Below, in pieces: positions 34,955 to 48,141 of a stretch of DNA of 64,000 nt. The DNA is taken from the NCBI GenBank assembly GCA_000231825.2, contig JH720377.1, positions 124,001-188,000 of the forward strand, read 5' to 3'. Under the pieces are notes generated by a model. It was not told the DNA's origin. It searched no databases and worked only from the letters and a program-made list of their open reading frames with translations. The position numbers and the translations under genes were made by a program. Positions within the stretch are counted from its first letter, which is position 1, and each line of letters begins with the position of its first letter. Origin of the DNA: Tetrahymena elliotti 4EA. Its lineage: Eukaryota; Ciliophora; Oligohymenophorea; Hymenostomatida; Tetrahymenidae.

Positions 34955-37900
34955 ATGATGAATGACTTGACCTTTTTGGATGGACCTGTTGATGTTACTC
35001 ATGATCATTATAAAAAGTAGGATGTCATGGTGCTCAAACTCAAAGAAATGTATGGATATTAAAATAAAATAAGAGAAAGCAGCCAACTTTACAAGAAAAA
35101 GAGACTAAATAATACAAATCAAATGAATTAAAACTACTTGAAAGAAGAACTATAAAAAATGGAACATGAAAAAAAGCTGAAAGAAATAATAGAGAAGCAA
35201 CTTTAAGAAGAAATAGATATTGAATTGGATGTTTTGCTGGATAGAGACATTAAAGATAGAAATGCAGAGTTGATGCAGAAAAAAATAGATTTTATTAATT
35301 CTTTAGAAGAATATAACAAGATTATTTAATATTAAATGGTCAAGTAATTATAGGAAGTTAAATAAATTTAAGAGAAATTTTGTATTGACTTCAACTAGAA
35401 AATTAGTGAAATCAAAGACTATGTATCTACTATTGAAGATTATAATAAAATGCATACTAAAATAGAAGACCTAAACAAAAAAGCTAATAAATCTCTAACA
35501 AATTATAGGAAGAAACAACTGACAGATGAAAAAAATAAAATTGATAATGTATAAAGAGATTATCTTTTAAAAATTACTTCAAATATAGACTTAATTTTAA
35601 ACAGTGAAAACGCTCTTAGTTCGCCAGTAAAATAGCTTTTATTATTTAAATTGAATGAAATGCTATTTTTTCTTGATGAGCTTATGAAAAATAAAAATAA
35701 TTATTAAATATTCTTAATTGAATGCTTTCAAACTTAGGGCATAAATTTAACTAATATTGATATTTTTGAAATTGATTCTATTAATGGAGATGATGAAGAG
35801 GATGAAGAAGATTTATTGCTTATCAAGTAATTCAATTAAAATCTAGCGAATGAAATGTTATCTAACTCAACAAATAGAATTGCAATTGATGGAATTGCTC
35901 TAGATTTTTCATAAATTAAAAGCAATACAAATGAAAGCGAATAAAAGTAAGGAGAGAAAAATTAGATAAATATCACTACAGCTATTGAAGAACGTATACA
36001 AAAAATATAGTTGAGATACTAAAAAAACTAATTAAAAAAATAGAAAAAGAAATCTCTTAGCTAAGCTCCTTCTTTTTCTTAAGAGATAATAGCTCTTGAG
36101 TTATAGAATTTGATTAGATTTTACAACAAATTAAAATAAGTTGAAAAATTAATTGCTAACAAGTAAATGATGAAATATGAAGAGATTTAAAATATTCTGT
36201 AAACACTATGGTAGTTTTAAGATATATTATCTATTTAAATATCCTGTGCTAAAAATAAATTAGAAAAATATTTAATTAGTTTAAACAATAAGGTTTTTAT
36301 TCCTTAAGAAATTATTAGATTAATTAATAGATAGGTAAAGCTTTTGAAAGCTATACCTGATCAAGAATAGGCGAAGTCTTACATAGAAAACTAAAAGAGA
36401 AATAATACATTTAAAAGGTATGCAAATGACCAAGGGAAAATTACTAATTTTCATTTTGTCTTAAATGCAAATAATCTAAAACCTCTCTTGTAAAAATTAG
36501 ATCCTTCATCATTCTTAGATGATGAAAAAAAGTAACAAAAATAAATGTAAAGTAAGCTTAAAAAATTAAAGGATGATGCTGTAAAAAAATTTGTTAAAAC
36601 TAAATTAAATTCAACCACCACTTAATTTATTAATAGCTCGTAATATTTTTCTTTAATTTTTTTCCTATTTTTCATCTTAATAAAATATAAAATAAAGGGA
36701 AATGTAATCTGGAAGAGTAAGTCCTTCAAATTCATGTAAAAATTCTTAAGATTCAGGATAAAATAGAGATAGAAGTGAATCTTAAGGAAGCATATATGGC
36801 TCTCTTTAATCAAATAAATTGCAGTAGTCTAAAGAATAATAAAAAAATGAATTGAAAATATTCTACTTAAATGAACACTTTGACAATGTCTAATCTTAAA
36901 GAACAAAGCTTTCTAGCAACTAGAGCAAAATAAAAAATACTTCACATTCTTAAACTCCATATGAAAAGAAAAATTAAAAATTGAATATCACAAAGTATAT
37001 CAATGATAGCTTTGATAATACAGGATTCAATAATTAAATTTGTGAAAAATAGAAAGAAATAGATATAAGTGCTGATGTTCATTATGTAATGCTTAGTAAT
37101 ATTTTCTCTCATAATAATGAGTTAATTGAAATAGAAGATTTTATAGAGAAAAGTAAGTAAGATGATAGCCATCTTGAAGATTTATAGCTAGATCCTAAGT
37201 AGCTATATAATGATAGATACAGTCGCTTCAAGCTAAAAAGTTCTTCTTCAACTAGACCAACTACAGGAAAAACATAAAGAACAAAGAATGAAGTGGTTTA
37301 ATCCTAACCATTAAATTATAGCCTCAACTAGGATTCATATTCAGAAGATATTTCTTAGAAATTTCAAAGAGTAAAGTCAAATAATTTATCAGTCTCATTT
37401 TATGTCAATGATAAAAACCAAACAGCTAAAACAACTAGACCAAACTCATCTTATAACAAGTTTGGTGGAGTAAAAAATAAAAGAAGTAATTCTGGTATAA
37501 CAACTATTAGCAATAACCAAAGTGGTTATATTTAAAACTATGCTTAATTTTCAGCTAGAAATTCAAATTAGAATATTTACTAATTAAAGGATATTACTCC
37601 TATAAAAGAGTAATTTTCAAAAGATATTTCTAATAATTCAAGATATTCATCAATTCAGTAATAAGGATAGAGCTTAGAAAACACTTAAACCAATCTTTAA
37701 GATTCTAAATTATAATAAAGTGAAGTAGAATAAGAAGATTAATAGCGGGATAATTAAATTTACTTAGATGAAGTAGAGAAGAAGGAAGCTGAAAAACTAA
37801 AGAGAAGAAAAAATCTCATGGTAGAGATATTAGAAAGAAAAAGGCCTAGATATATATTTTTAGGTAGTTCTAGAAATCCAATAAAAGGAACTCCAGAATA

Positions 37901-38129
37901 AATATAAGAAATTGAAAGAAATGCATTACTTGTCTAGCAAAGAGCTAAGTTTTAACAATAATAAAAAGATAGAGTAAAACTTTAAAAACGTATATAGAAT
38001 TTGGAAAAACAATGGGAAGTATCAAATATAGAGACTTTAGCAGGTCCTCCAAAAAAATATTATGTAGAAACTTCTACACTTTAGCATGACTTCAAAGACA
38101 GAGTTATATCTAAAATTATAAATCACTGA
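34955..38129 (+). CDS. long coiled-coil protein with Ser/Asn-rich second half, unknown
   Basis: Starts MMNDLTFLDGPVDVTHDHYK and stays open for ~560 codons to an intron of about 58 bases (GTAATATTTTTC...ATAAAG, ~36643-36700). The frame then continues to TGA 38127-38129. Residues ~25-230 are dense coiled coil (LKEELQKMEHEKKLKEIIEK). An acidic patch (NGDDEEDEEDLL) follows, then more helix with a basic cluster (KKQKKKSLSQ), then a disordered Ser/Asn/Gln region. It ends in a basic helix and LAGPPKKYYVETSTLQHDF. No catalytic motif or membrane span. Such proteins are usually cytoskeletal or basal-body/cilium components in ciliates; that is a guess from composition. Confidence 0.65.
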
Positions 38130-39035
38130 AAGTCTGTCTTTTCAGAGTCAAATTAATAAAAATACTTTATTCCTACTTAATTTTTCCAAAAAGTATTTCC
38201 TAAAAATTATAAATTAGAGTTCTAAACTATTTGTCAAATATCCTTTTATAATAAATATGCCCTTTGAAAATATCATCTAAAATTTCTCAAATAAAAAAAT
38301 CAATTAAAACACTCTCTAAAATTAAAATAAAAATCTTCTTTAAAATAAAATCCTAAATCAATCACTTAAAAATGAGAGTATCACTAATTAAGTTAATAAA
38401 TTTTTTTATGAAATAAATTGAGCTCTTAAAATAATAAAACAAAATTAAATTGTAAAAAATTAGATAAGAAATATTAAAATTAATTTTTCAGAATATTTAG
38501 ATTATGCTTCCTTTGTGTTTTTATTTTATGAAGTAAATCTCTACTAGGAATTATAAATAAAATTATAGAAAAAATAAGTAAAGTTTATTATGATTCAGTT
38601 AAATAGATATTTTGGTTTACTTATAAATTTAAAGTTGCTGAGTAAAGGAAAATGTGTAGAAAATGCTAAGGTGAATGGAAAAAAAGGAAGGGATTTATTT
38701 GATTAGAAAAGAACAATAAATTCTATTGTACAATATTGATATATATATAAAAATATAAAGTATAAATTAATATTAATTTCTGAGGGTGTTTGCATTATTA
38801 TTAATCTTTATCTTCTTGTAGTTAGTTAATTGTAATCAAGAAATCTTAAAAGAAATCATTGAAGAAATTTACTAGCTAAAGATAGTTTTAAATATTTTTT
38901 TCAGTAAAATTTGTATGTTTAGAAATATAAAAGGGCCCAAAATATAATACACTTCATTTTAAATTAAGTCAGCTTGCTTTGAAAATAAACTAATAAATGT
39001 TCAATTCAATTGACTTTTAGTTACTCATAGCTCTT
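38130..39035. other. convergent intergenic spacer, nothing recognised
   Basis: Between the convergent ends at 38129 and 39036. It contains short Gln-rich open runs but no ATG-started frame of note, and a slightly G-rich patch (GGAAAAAAAGGAAGGG, ~38680). Nothing else seen. Confidence 0.5.
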
Positions 39036-40296
39036 TCATTCGAGGTTCATAACTAAGTCTTTTCTCATTTCATTATCCATATCTTCGTCTTTCATTTCAT
39101 TTAATTTAAATATATTTTCAACAACACTGATTTCAGTAGAAGTAGTATCTAAACCTATTTATTTATAAATATTTATGTTTAAATTTTTTATTTTATTAAA
39201 ACTGCTAAATGTTTCTTCTTAAAAAAATTAAATTAAACTTTCTCGAATTATATTTGTCTTATTAAATTTTTATAATTTTTTGGGCTGGTAGATATCCTCA
39301 ATTAGTTTTCTTTAATTTTTTAGCTACTTCAATATATTTATCATTTATTACGTTTGTATTATGAGCAGCCATTTTAAATAGCTAAATATTTAAAATGGCT
39401 GTTTTGAGGATAAAAGGACTAAGGTCCCATCTCAATTTATAAAAAATTTTTGCCCTATTAATGGATTTTGGATGTATAAATAAAATTAAATGTATTAATT
39501 ACCACAGAAAGCAGCCCAATCATTAACAACGAGACCAGCACCAATAACATCAGAACCTCTGTTAATAGTACCAGCACAAAGGGGAATTTAAAGGAGATTA
39601 GCGAGTTCATCTAATTCTTCAACTGAAGCAAGAGGATGAACTAGACCACCTCTATTATTAATAACACAGTAAGTACCAACGAGAACATTATTAGCAATAG
39701 TAGTTCTGAAGACTTCAACACCAAGGGTGTCAGCAATAATTTCTTCGCTTTCTCTGTCCAAATCAGGGTGGATTAAAGCAACATAATCGTTAGCAACAAC
39801 ACAATTACCTAAAGCAGAAAGCTTTTCTTCAATTCTTCTAACTCTGACATTATCAGGAAGGGAATTTCTAATATTTCTCAATTCGTTGTCATTACAAGTG
39901 TTAGGAACCAACAAACCATTCTTGTTACCTTAATTGATAAAAAGTAAAATTAAACAATGAAAATCAAAAAAAATTTTTTAAAGAGCTAGTTAAAAATAAT
40001 TTTCAAAGTTTCTTGAACAAGAAATAACATTTTCCTCAAAAAAAAAGGATGGATTTCCTATTCAAATTGAATTTTTTAGAAATAAAATTTTAAAAATTAT
40101 TACCACAAGTTACTCTGCCTACGATACGAGTACCGCCTATTGATGTATGAATAACTGGAATATGGGGGACCAATTCAGATTCAAAAACAGAATAGAAGTT
40201 TTCAGATGCACCGACGGAAACTAAACAGTATGCTGATGTGAGTTTACAAAAGACTCCGATGTCGTTGGAGTTTTCAAATTAACATCTTCTTGCCAT
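39036..40296 (-). CDS. EIF6: eukaryotic translation initiation factor 6 (eIF6), 245 aa, three exons
   Basis: Exons on the reverse strand: 40104-40296, 39503-39928 and 39036-39154; introns 39929-40103 and 39155-39502; 738 coding bases. Family signatures in order: [112 protein letters not shown], and in the last exon [20 protein letters not shown]. Both junctions split a Gly codon (G|GT) and give uninterrupted family sequence. Length equals the usual ~245 residues. eIF6 binds the 60S subunit, prevents early joining to 40S and acts in 60S biogenesis; the nearby RPL13A is its functional but not operonic neighbour. The last exon is easy to miss since it lies 348 bases away. Confidence 0.97.
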
Positions 40297-40389
40297 TTCT
40301 TTCTAATTACTTTGATTATATGATTGTCTCTTTTTATCTTTTTTCTTTACTTTTTATTTTTTTGACTCTTTAATATAAAATTAAAATTT

Positions 40390-40863
40390 TTTTTATGCTT
40401 CAAGATTGCTATCAACTCCTCAAAATTAATAGCATCTCAGGATGCAATAATAATTTCTTCTACGCCACTTTTCTGATAAAATAGCCCATATATTGTATTA
40501 TTATTCTCTTCTTCATTAAATTAAACACAATAAAAAGAGCAATCTATTTTTATAAAAATCAAAATTTATGATGTTTTCTGAGTAAAAAATTTAATTATAA
40601 AATCTTTCAATCTATATCAATTGATTTTTAACATCTCGCAAGAATTAATATTGTTGCTACTCAAAATGAAGTAGACTAAAAATAATTCTCAAAAGATATA
40701 TCTAATTTTCTCAGGAAAATCACTTTAGCCATTTTATTAATATAATCTGGACTCATATCGGATAAGAAAAATGCCAAAATATCTTTCAAAACAAAAATAA
40801 TCTCTTTTTTTCCAAGTAAGATTTAAAATTTAAATAAATTTCAGCAAATCTAGAACTGAGATC
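40390..40863 (-). pseudogene. decayed coding sequence with at least three frame breaks and a stop
   Basis: Reverse-strand pieces with coding character follow one another in changing frames: RFAEIYLNFKSYLEKK; then, after a run of A at 40805-40811, IFVLKDILAFFLSDMSPDY; then, after a break near 40660-40668, QYQFLRDVKNQLIQIERFY; then, after a break near 40515-40525, NTIYGLFYQKSGVEEIII; then a TGA (40437-40439) followed by DAINFEELIAILKHKK in the same frame. No set of GT...AG introns that I could find joins them simply. I do not recognise the parent family. It sits just upstream of the eIF6 start, in the same direction. Confidence 0.45.
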
Positions 40864-42562
40864 AAAAAAATATAAAATTCTAAATAAAAGTGTTGAAAAT
40901 GAAAATTAAAAAAAAAAATTTTGTTTATGAAATATCTTAAGCTTAAATAATAAATTTTTTAATAAAAAATTAAAAAAAGAAAATTATCAAAAGATTTATT
41001 TAAATTAGCAATTTAAAAATATACAAACATATTCTATAAACAAAAAATAGAGTTCTTCTTTTACAAAAATTTATTGATTAGTTTTAAGGTTATAATTTTG
41101 GTAAGATCATAATATCTGTCATAATAAATATATTTAGTAAGAAAATATAGACAACTAAAGATAGGTATAATTAAATTTTTTTATCAGAAAAGCATTATAT
41201 TATAAACTATTCTTACTATTTTACAGAGCATATTATCAGATTATAAAATTTTGTGAATAGGGAGAATTAAAAACATAATTTAAAGATTAAAGTAATTTTG
41301 AATAAGACTTTTAATGAATAAAAGAGAAAAATATGTTCTTATTACAGATAAAAAAGCTCTTATGCTATTTATTTTAAAATTTACTTTTTGATTTTTAATA
41401 GCTTTTAGATAGCTATATAGAAAAAAAAATCTACCTTCGTAAATATTTTTGGGATCAAAACAAAAAGTAAGATAAAGCTAAGTCTATATTGTTTTAAATT
41501 TAGTTTTTTTTTGATAAATAATAGATTTTACTTAGTAAACTATTCTTACTATTGAAGAAATAATATTATCTGATTTTATTACATTTATTTGTAAGGAAAA
41601 TTATAATTTATTAATTTAAATTTGATTAAATTTTTAAAAATTTGATAGAGAAATAGATATTGTTTAAACAAATTAAATTGCAAAACTATTATAAATATGT
41701 ATTTTTTTCATTCAAATTTCTTTTAAATTTCTCATTTCTAAGATGAAATAAAAAGTTGCTAAATAAAAATATATTTGGTGAAAAAATAAGTAAGGTAAAG
41801 AGGCTTGGTGTAAACAACTTTAAATTTAGTTTTTGATGGTGAGGAATAAATTTTGGTTGTGTGCTTGCTATTCTTACTATTTTAGAAAAACATATTATCA
41901 GATTTTATTACATTTGTAAATAAAAGAGATTGTAAACATAGATTTTATATTTATTTATTTAGCTTTTTAATTTATTATTATCTTTTGTTGTCAAATGATT
42001 TTTTGCACATTTATTTCGAAATAAATCAAACAGGTTTAAAAAAGAATTTTTACACTTTTTATTAGGAAATAAATTAATCATTTTAATTGATAAATAATTA
42101 GATTTCGTTAAAATTTTCCACATTTTATCAACATTTGAAATAGCAAGTCCCAAACAAACCTGAAGGTTTTTTAAATTCAAAGTTATTGATATAAAAAGTA
42201 TAGTTCCAAGAAAACTTAGAATCAACTAAATATGAATTTTATAGGAGGTATTTACTTGAATTGCAATTCTTTTGCTTTTATCTTACTTCTTATATTTATG
42301 ATGATTCTATTCAATTCATTTTTAATTAGGATTATTTGGTAAAAAACCATAAAATGACTAAAAGCCTCAAAAGTAAGGATAGCAATAGGCTTAAGAAGGA
42401 AATAAAAACACTCCTTAGAAATTAAATACTCCATAGCAACCAAGCAACCCTTGGAAAATGGAATCAAGCACCCCATAAAACAATAATAGCTAAAATTAAA
42501 GCTTCAACAATTTATCAAATAGTGCAAATTAATTTTCAGACAACAACAGTGCAAATGTATCT
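40864..42562. other. A+T-rich spacer holding a tandem repeat array
   Basis: Apart from the ~330-bp tandem repeats (separate entry) it shows only short open runs: a reverse frame at 42228-42476 (MGCLIPFSKGCLVAMEYLIS start) and a forward basic frame (KMTKSLKSKDSNRLKKEI) over the same bases. Either may be chance. The 3' part should carry the promoter of the gene at 42563. Confidence 0.4.
41120..41960. repeat. three diverged ~330-bp direct repeats
   Basis: The anchor CTATTCTTACTATT occurs at 41207, 41540 and 41868, spaced 333 and 328 bases. Each is followed by an A-rich patch and (A/T)TATTATC(A/T)GATTTTATTACATTT-like sequence, and preceded by AGTAAGRTAAAG and TTTAAATTTAGTTTTT-like segments. Copies are clearly diverged. 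No coding capacity is shared, so this is a noncoding tandem array of unknown role. Confidence 0.75.
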
Positions 42563-45500
42563 ATGAATTAGTCTGCTAGCTAGGAAAAATCCAGGTCTAT
42601 GTTTAAAAGTAAAATTTTAGTTAATATTTATCAATTATTATTACTTGATGAAAAATGAATAGTTTTAATAATTTTTAAATTTGAAATAGATCTTAAGACT
42701 AAAAAATAAACAGCAGCTACAGAGGCTACAAATAATGTTTAAGAGTAATCTTAAAATGATTCTTTTTAGAACCCTTACTTAACATAAGCTTAAAGTAGCT
42801 ATACTCCTGTATCAATTAGCAATGACATTAAAATTAATTATGAAAATTAAGATTATCAATAGTCTATTTAAAATGATTAAACAAATGAAGATAACTCTAC
42901 AAACACTTCATCAGCTCCCCCTACTTAAAAAAAAGGTTTCGCTAAATTTAAGAAAAATACTTAACCACCAGTAAATGTGTAATAACAAGAAGTAGAAAGT
43001 GTAGAGTAACCATAAAAGAATATCGAAATTCAACAAGCTATTGAAGTTGTAAGTGTATAATATTTATTTTTATTAAAAAGATTATTGATTGATATTATAG
43101 GTTTTTAAATATTTAATTTAAAAATAAAATAAAGGAAGTTAAAATTGATAAGGAAGAGCAAGAGGTAGAAAAATAACCAGTACAAAGTGAGAAAGGAAGT
43201 ATGCTCAGTAGATTCAAAAAGAAATAAACTTAAGCTGAGAAATAGTAAAATGAAAATTAAGCAGAAGAGTATACTCAAATAAGATTAAATCAACAAGAAG
43301 AAAAATAAATATAACATCAAGAAGATGAATAAACAAATTAAATTTAAGTTGTTAGCTCTTAAAAAGAAAACGAATAAGAAAAGAGTTACAAATGGGGTCC
43401 TCCTGATAGCGAAACAGAAGAACAAAAAGAAAAGGAAGAGTTTAACAATAAAATAAGAGAATAAACAGAAAAAAAATCTGCAATAAACTCTAGCAGCTCT
43501 TTAGGATCTGAAAAGTAATCATCCTCTTCTCCCTCTAAACGTTTCTTAGATAAAATGAAATCAAAACAAAATCAAAACCAACAAAAAACTGAAGAGCCTA
43601 CAAAAACTGTTCAAGTAAAATTTAAAAAAATTAAAAATTAAAAAAAAAACAATATAAATAAAAAGTTAAGTTAAAAGGATGAAAAGTTTATAATGAATAA
43701 AATTAATGAAGAAACAATTAAGCTTAAATAAAAGTTGACAGAAATAGTTTTAAAATAAAATTAATTAATGTCTAAAACAAGTAAAATTTATTTTATTTTG
43801 CAGTAATTGAATTCAGAGATAATTAATTTAAAATAGATTATCTCCAATAAGATGTTTAAAAATTGAAGAAGAAACTTTCTAATTTACAAAGAGAATAGGA
43901 AGAATATGCTGAGAATGACTAGTTTGAAGAAGCAGAGAAATTGGAAGAAGTTATATAGCATTAACAAGAAGATGTAAGCAATATATAAATTATCCAACAA
44001 TTAATTATAAAAATTATCTTAAATAGATCTTGCACACAGAAAAGTAGATTCTTTAATGCTAATCAGATTACAACTAATTTGAAAAGTAGATATTTTATAA
44101 GATTTATTTTCAACTAAATCATTTTATTCAGTGAAAAAGAATAGCTTTTCAAACAAGAAATCTCCTTCCAAGAGAGTTGGCTAGTTTAACTCAGTGATTG
44201 CAAAAAGGAAAAGCTTAGGGAAAAAGAAAGTTATGAGTCTGAATAGAACTAAAAGTTAAAAAATGAAAAATATTAAATTGAAGAAGAATCAGAAAGACTT
44301 AAAATTACAGAAGACCATATTAATTTAGATAAAAAGCATTTAGATGAAGAAAGAGATTAAATTTAACAAAATTTAACTAGTCAAACTGGAGAATTTTCAT
44401 CAGAAAAAGAAAAATATGTTTCACAAAAAAAAAGTAAAATTAAAACAATTTTTTTGGATTGAAAAATTAATTTTTATTTACTAATAGCATTGGAAGCTGA
44501 AGTTGAAGAAATAAGAAAGAAGCTTAAGCAAAAAGAAAAGGAATTGAGTCAAGTCAACGAAACTATTGAATAGCTAACTATAAAGATTACAAGTATATAA
44601 GCTAAATTTGAGAACTAACTACGTCGTATTGAACAAAAGGAATTAAAGATAAATGAGGATTTAGCAAATTACACAATTGAAAAGGAAGAGCTGGAAAAGA
44701 ATATTTCTTTGAATGAAGGCAACAAAGAAGCATTCTAAAAGAAATTGCAAGAATATGATTAAATATTAGAAAATTTACAAGTTACAAGAAATAAATTGTC
44801 AGAATAAATTTTGTAAATTAAAGAATTAAAAGAAAATAGAGAATCAGCTTTAACTAAATACACTGACAGCTATAACACCTATGCTAATTATAAGAGCACA
44901 TTATAATCTGATGAGGAAAAATTAGAATCTTTTAATGAAAGCAAGCAAAGAATAGATGATTAAATTTCAGAGCTTTTGAGTAAGATAACTTAGGTTTCAG
45001 AGAAAATTCCATCATTAGAAAATGAAAAGAAAGCACTAGTTGCCCAGAAAAAATACAAAGTAATTTTTATTTTTAATTAGTTGTTTATTTTAAGAGTTTT
45101 TCTTCAAATTTTAACTTTAGTTAATTTTGAATTACATTTATTTGAATATTAAAATTATAGTAAGCTGGTACTGTTGCAAACGATATTAAAGACCTATCAA
45201 CTTAAATTGAAGAAATGTAAAAATAGGTTGAAACTTATAAGGAACATGAGTAGGAAATCTTGAATAAGATTGAAGAAGTAATTTTTTATACTAAATTTTT
45301 TAATGTTTCTTACCTTATTTTATAAAAGATTTAAGAAAGAAAATCTGAAAGTGATAAAACTTTAAGGGAGTTAAAGAAAGCTGCAGATATTGATAAATAC
45401 TAGCTTCTTTTAATTAAAATTAAGGATCTTGAATCTTTACATGAATTTTCTGTTGAATAAAGACACTATGAACACAGTGTTACTTTAGAAAGTGAAGTAA

Positions 45501-46417
45501 ATATATTATTATAACTAAGTTTTAAGTATTAATAAACATTAAATAAATCAAAAATAGATTAAATAAACTAGAGCTGAAATTGAATAAATACGTAAGGAAT
45601 ATCCAGAAGTTGATCGATAAAATAGTTGCAACAATTCTAACGTTTAAAGTGCAAATAATTTAGAACAGAAGATAGTTTCAACTCACAAGGATCTTTTAGA
45701 ACTTTCTGATCACGAAGATGAAGACAATTAAGTAGAAGAATAAAAAATAAATAATGATAATGACTAAGGAGTTGAAAACATTAACAACAACTCACTAGGC
45801 TCTAATACAAATACTATGAGTTCTCAACAACTTACATAAGCTGATTTAGATTTCTAGTTAAAGGACTTAATTTCAAAAATTAAGGCTAACTTGAAAAAAG
45901 TTTAAGAATTTGAAAATGAAATTACCCATCTCGTCTAAGTAATTAAAATTTTATTTTTATTTATTTATTTGAAAAAATTTTTAAATAGGCTGAAAATTAT
46001 GAAGAAGCTGATAAATTGTAATAGCAAGTAGATGAAATCAATCTTAAAATAGACTAACAAAAAGAAAAGCTTGCACTCAATTATAGCTGTCTTAATTTGG
46101 AAGAGGCTGAAAATTATTTAAATTAATTTAAGAGCGAGCCACAAATTTAAAGTGAAAAGGGAGATGGTGATAAGAGTGGTAATTCACCTTACTCTGAAAA
46201 TATGAGTTCTCAACTAAACAGTGATAACGAAAATAAATCTGAAGGTTCTTAAAATAATAGAGAAGATTTCTCACCCGAAAAGTAATCAGAAGAAAACGGA
46301 TAGGAAGTAAATGAATAAGAAATAGTATAGGAGCCAGAGTAAAATGAAGGAGAAAACCAAGATGGAGAATAATAATAAAAAGAAGAAGAATAAGAGCATG
46401 AACATGAAGAAGAGTGA
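42563..46417 (+). CDS. long Glu/Lys/Gln-rich coiled-coil protein, about nine exons
   Basis: Starts MNQSASQEKSRSMFK, then an intron (to about 42691) and a Ser/Asn/Gln-rich part with GFAKFKKNTQPP and MLSRFKKKQTQAEKQQ. A Ser-rich patch (SSSSPSKRFLDKMKSK) is followed by ~700 residues of nearly continuous coiled coil (for example ELEKNISLNEGNKEAFQKK), interrupted by short introns. The tail is highly acidic (GENQDGEQQQKEEEQEHEHE) to TGA 46415-46417. The two FKKxxxxxxxxQ-type basic repeats near the N terminus (GFAKFKKN, LSRFKKK, FLDKMKSK) may be docking motifs. No globular enzyme domain. Likely a structural, cytoskeleton- or centriole-associated protein; inferred from composition only. Confidence 0.65.
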
Positions 46418-48141
46418 AAAAAATAGCTTTTAATGTATAAATATCAATGCATAATAGATTAGATAAATGAAAAAAGTTTTAGAAAAGAAATGATTCATAT
46501 TGATAAATCCTATTCACCTTGTTTAATTTTATTTATTCATGCATTCTTTATGTAATTTTTGTAAATATCAAATTATTTCAAATTGGATAAAATGTTATCT
46601 TTTTATTTTTTCTTTATAAAACATAAAGGATTTATACTTTAATTTTCTTTTGAAATAATAAATTTTTATTTTAAATTATTTTACACTATTTTTAAATATA
46701 GAAAAATTATACTTTAACATATGATTATTTCAATTAAAAAGATAGAAAAGATTGCTCTCCCTAAAATAAGAAAGGACTAAGGAAGGTAAAGTAAATAAAT
46801 TATCAGAAGTAAGAGCCTGAATACAAAATAAGCAAAAATCAAGAGTTGAATTAAAAAAGATGGCTAGCATGAATAATAATTAATGAAAAGAAAGTTTTAT
46901 TTAAATTTCTATGCATGAAAAAAGAAATAATTAAAAAAATTAAAAGAAAAGATAGAAAAAATTAGTAAATCCTATTTATCTTATTTTACTAAGTTTAATT
47001 ATGGAGATTCTTAATGAAATTTTGGAAATATCAAACTAATTCAATTGGTAAAATATCCTCTTTTTTATTTGTTTTATTAAAAATAATCTTTTTACACTTT
47101 ATTATTCTTTTGAAATCTAATAATTTAAATTATTTTACCAGTTTTTAAATAAATTGCTTAGAAAAATTTTTAGTTTGACATGCGATTATTTAATTACTTT
47201 ACCCCAGTGATTTTTTTGTTTATTTATGACTCATAATTTATCTATTAGATTTAAAAAGGTAAAAATTAATTTTTCTAAAAAAAAATGACTATTTTAAAAA
47301 ACCATGGTTCATACAAGTTAAGTACTAATTGAATTAATGATTGCGTAATAGATATCAATCTATGATGCTCATTATTTTATGATGATGTATGAGGTTATTT
47401 TAGGAAAAGTTATAAATCAATAATATTTAGAAGATAATATCTTATGAATATAACCAATTATTTATATAGTGTTAGAACTAATTTTAAAAATATATTTTAA
47501 AATTTGGGAGCATAAAAACATAACTACTTCAATCCTAATAATAGTAAATATTAAACATTTAATATTTTATTTAGATCAATAGGCAACTATTGCAAATATG
47601 AATCCATTTATTCCTAAAATAATATTATGTTTCTTCTACTTTATATAATTGAAGAGAGGTAGAAAGGAATTCATTTAATGATGTAGCACTCTGTTTACGT
47701 CACTAATTTTTTGCATGAATTTGATGTGCAAATAATTTTTTCAATAAAATCAATGATGATTATTTTAAGTATCAAAATCAAAATGACTAATAGTATATTT
47801 AATATCTAGCCAGTTTGTTTAAATGTAAAAAGAAAAAAGAAAGGCTTGTTTGTGCTGGTGAAAAGATTTTTTAATTTGAAAACAAATTAATTTATACGTT
47901 TAATAATTTCATCAAAAAACAATCAAAATAAATTTTTGAAACAAAAAATAAGCTAATTGATTAAGACTACTAAAAGAAATATATATTATTTTTAACAAAT
48001 TAAGTAAATAAGCCAACTTAGGAAATTTATATTCTACCAAAAATACTTCCTCATCAAACTAGAACAAGGATTCAAATACATTTTATTTTTATTAGAAAAG
48101 AAAAAACTGTAGTTTTTAGGCAAATAAGATAATTAGTAGTT
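46418..48141. other. intergenic spacer with a diverged direct duplication
   Basis: The first ~800 bases contain a duplicated segment (separate entry). The rest (47.2-48.1 kb) is A+T-rich with no convincing frame. It should contain the promoter of the hydrolase gene at 48142. Confidence 0.45.
46500..47195. repeat. diverged direct repeat, two copies of about 235 bp (46500-46735 and 46965-47195)
   Basis: Shared blocks in the same order: GATAAATCCTATTCACCTT / AGTAAATCCTATTTATCTT; AATATCAAATTATTTCAAATTG / AATATCAAACTAATTCAATTG; TTCTTTTGAAAT; AAATTATTTTAC; and TAGTTTGACATGCGATTATTT / ACTTTAACATATGATTATTT. The copy nearer the coiled-coil gene starts in its 3' flank, so the second may be a relic of a duplicated gene end. 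Confidence 0.6.

Noticed and set aside
39036..39344. 102-codon reverse frame starting MINILKQLKNQRKL
   Set aside because: Its end is the eIF6 last exon and its beginning is inside the eIF6 intron; the splice at 39154/39155 explains the coding part.
41959..42476. Two reverse frames (88 and 74 codons)
   Set aside because: No motifs, A/T spacer composition and close to the tandem repeat array; not supported as genes.
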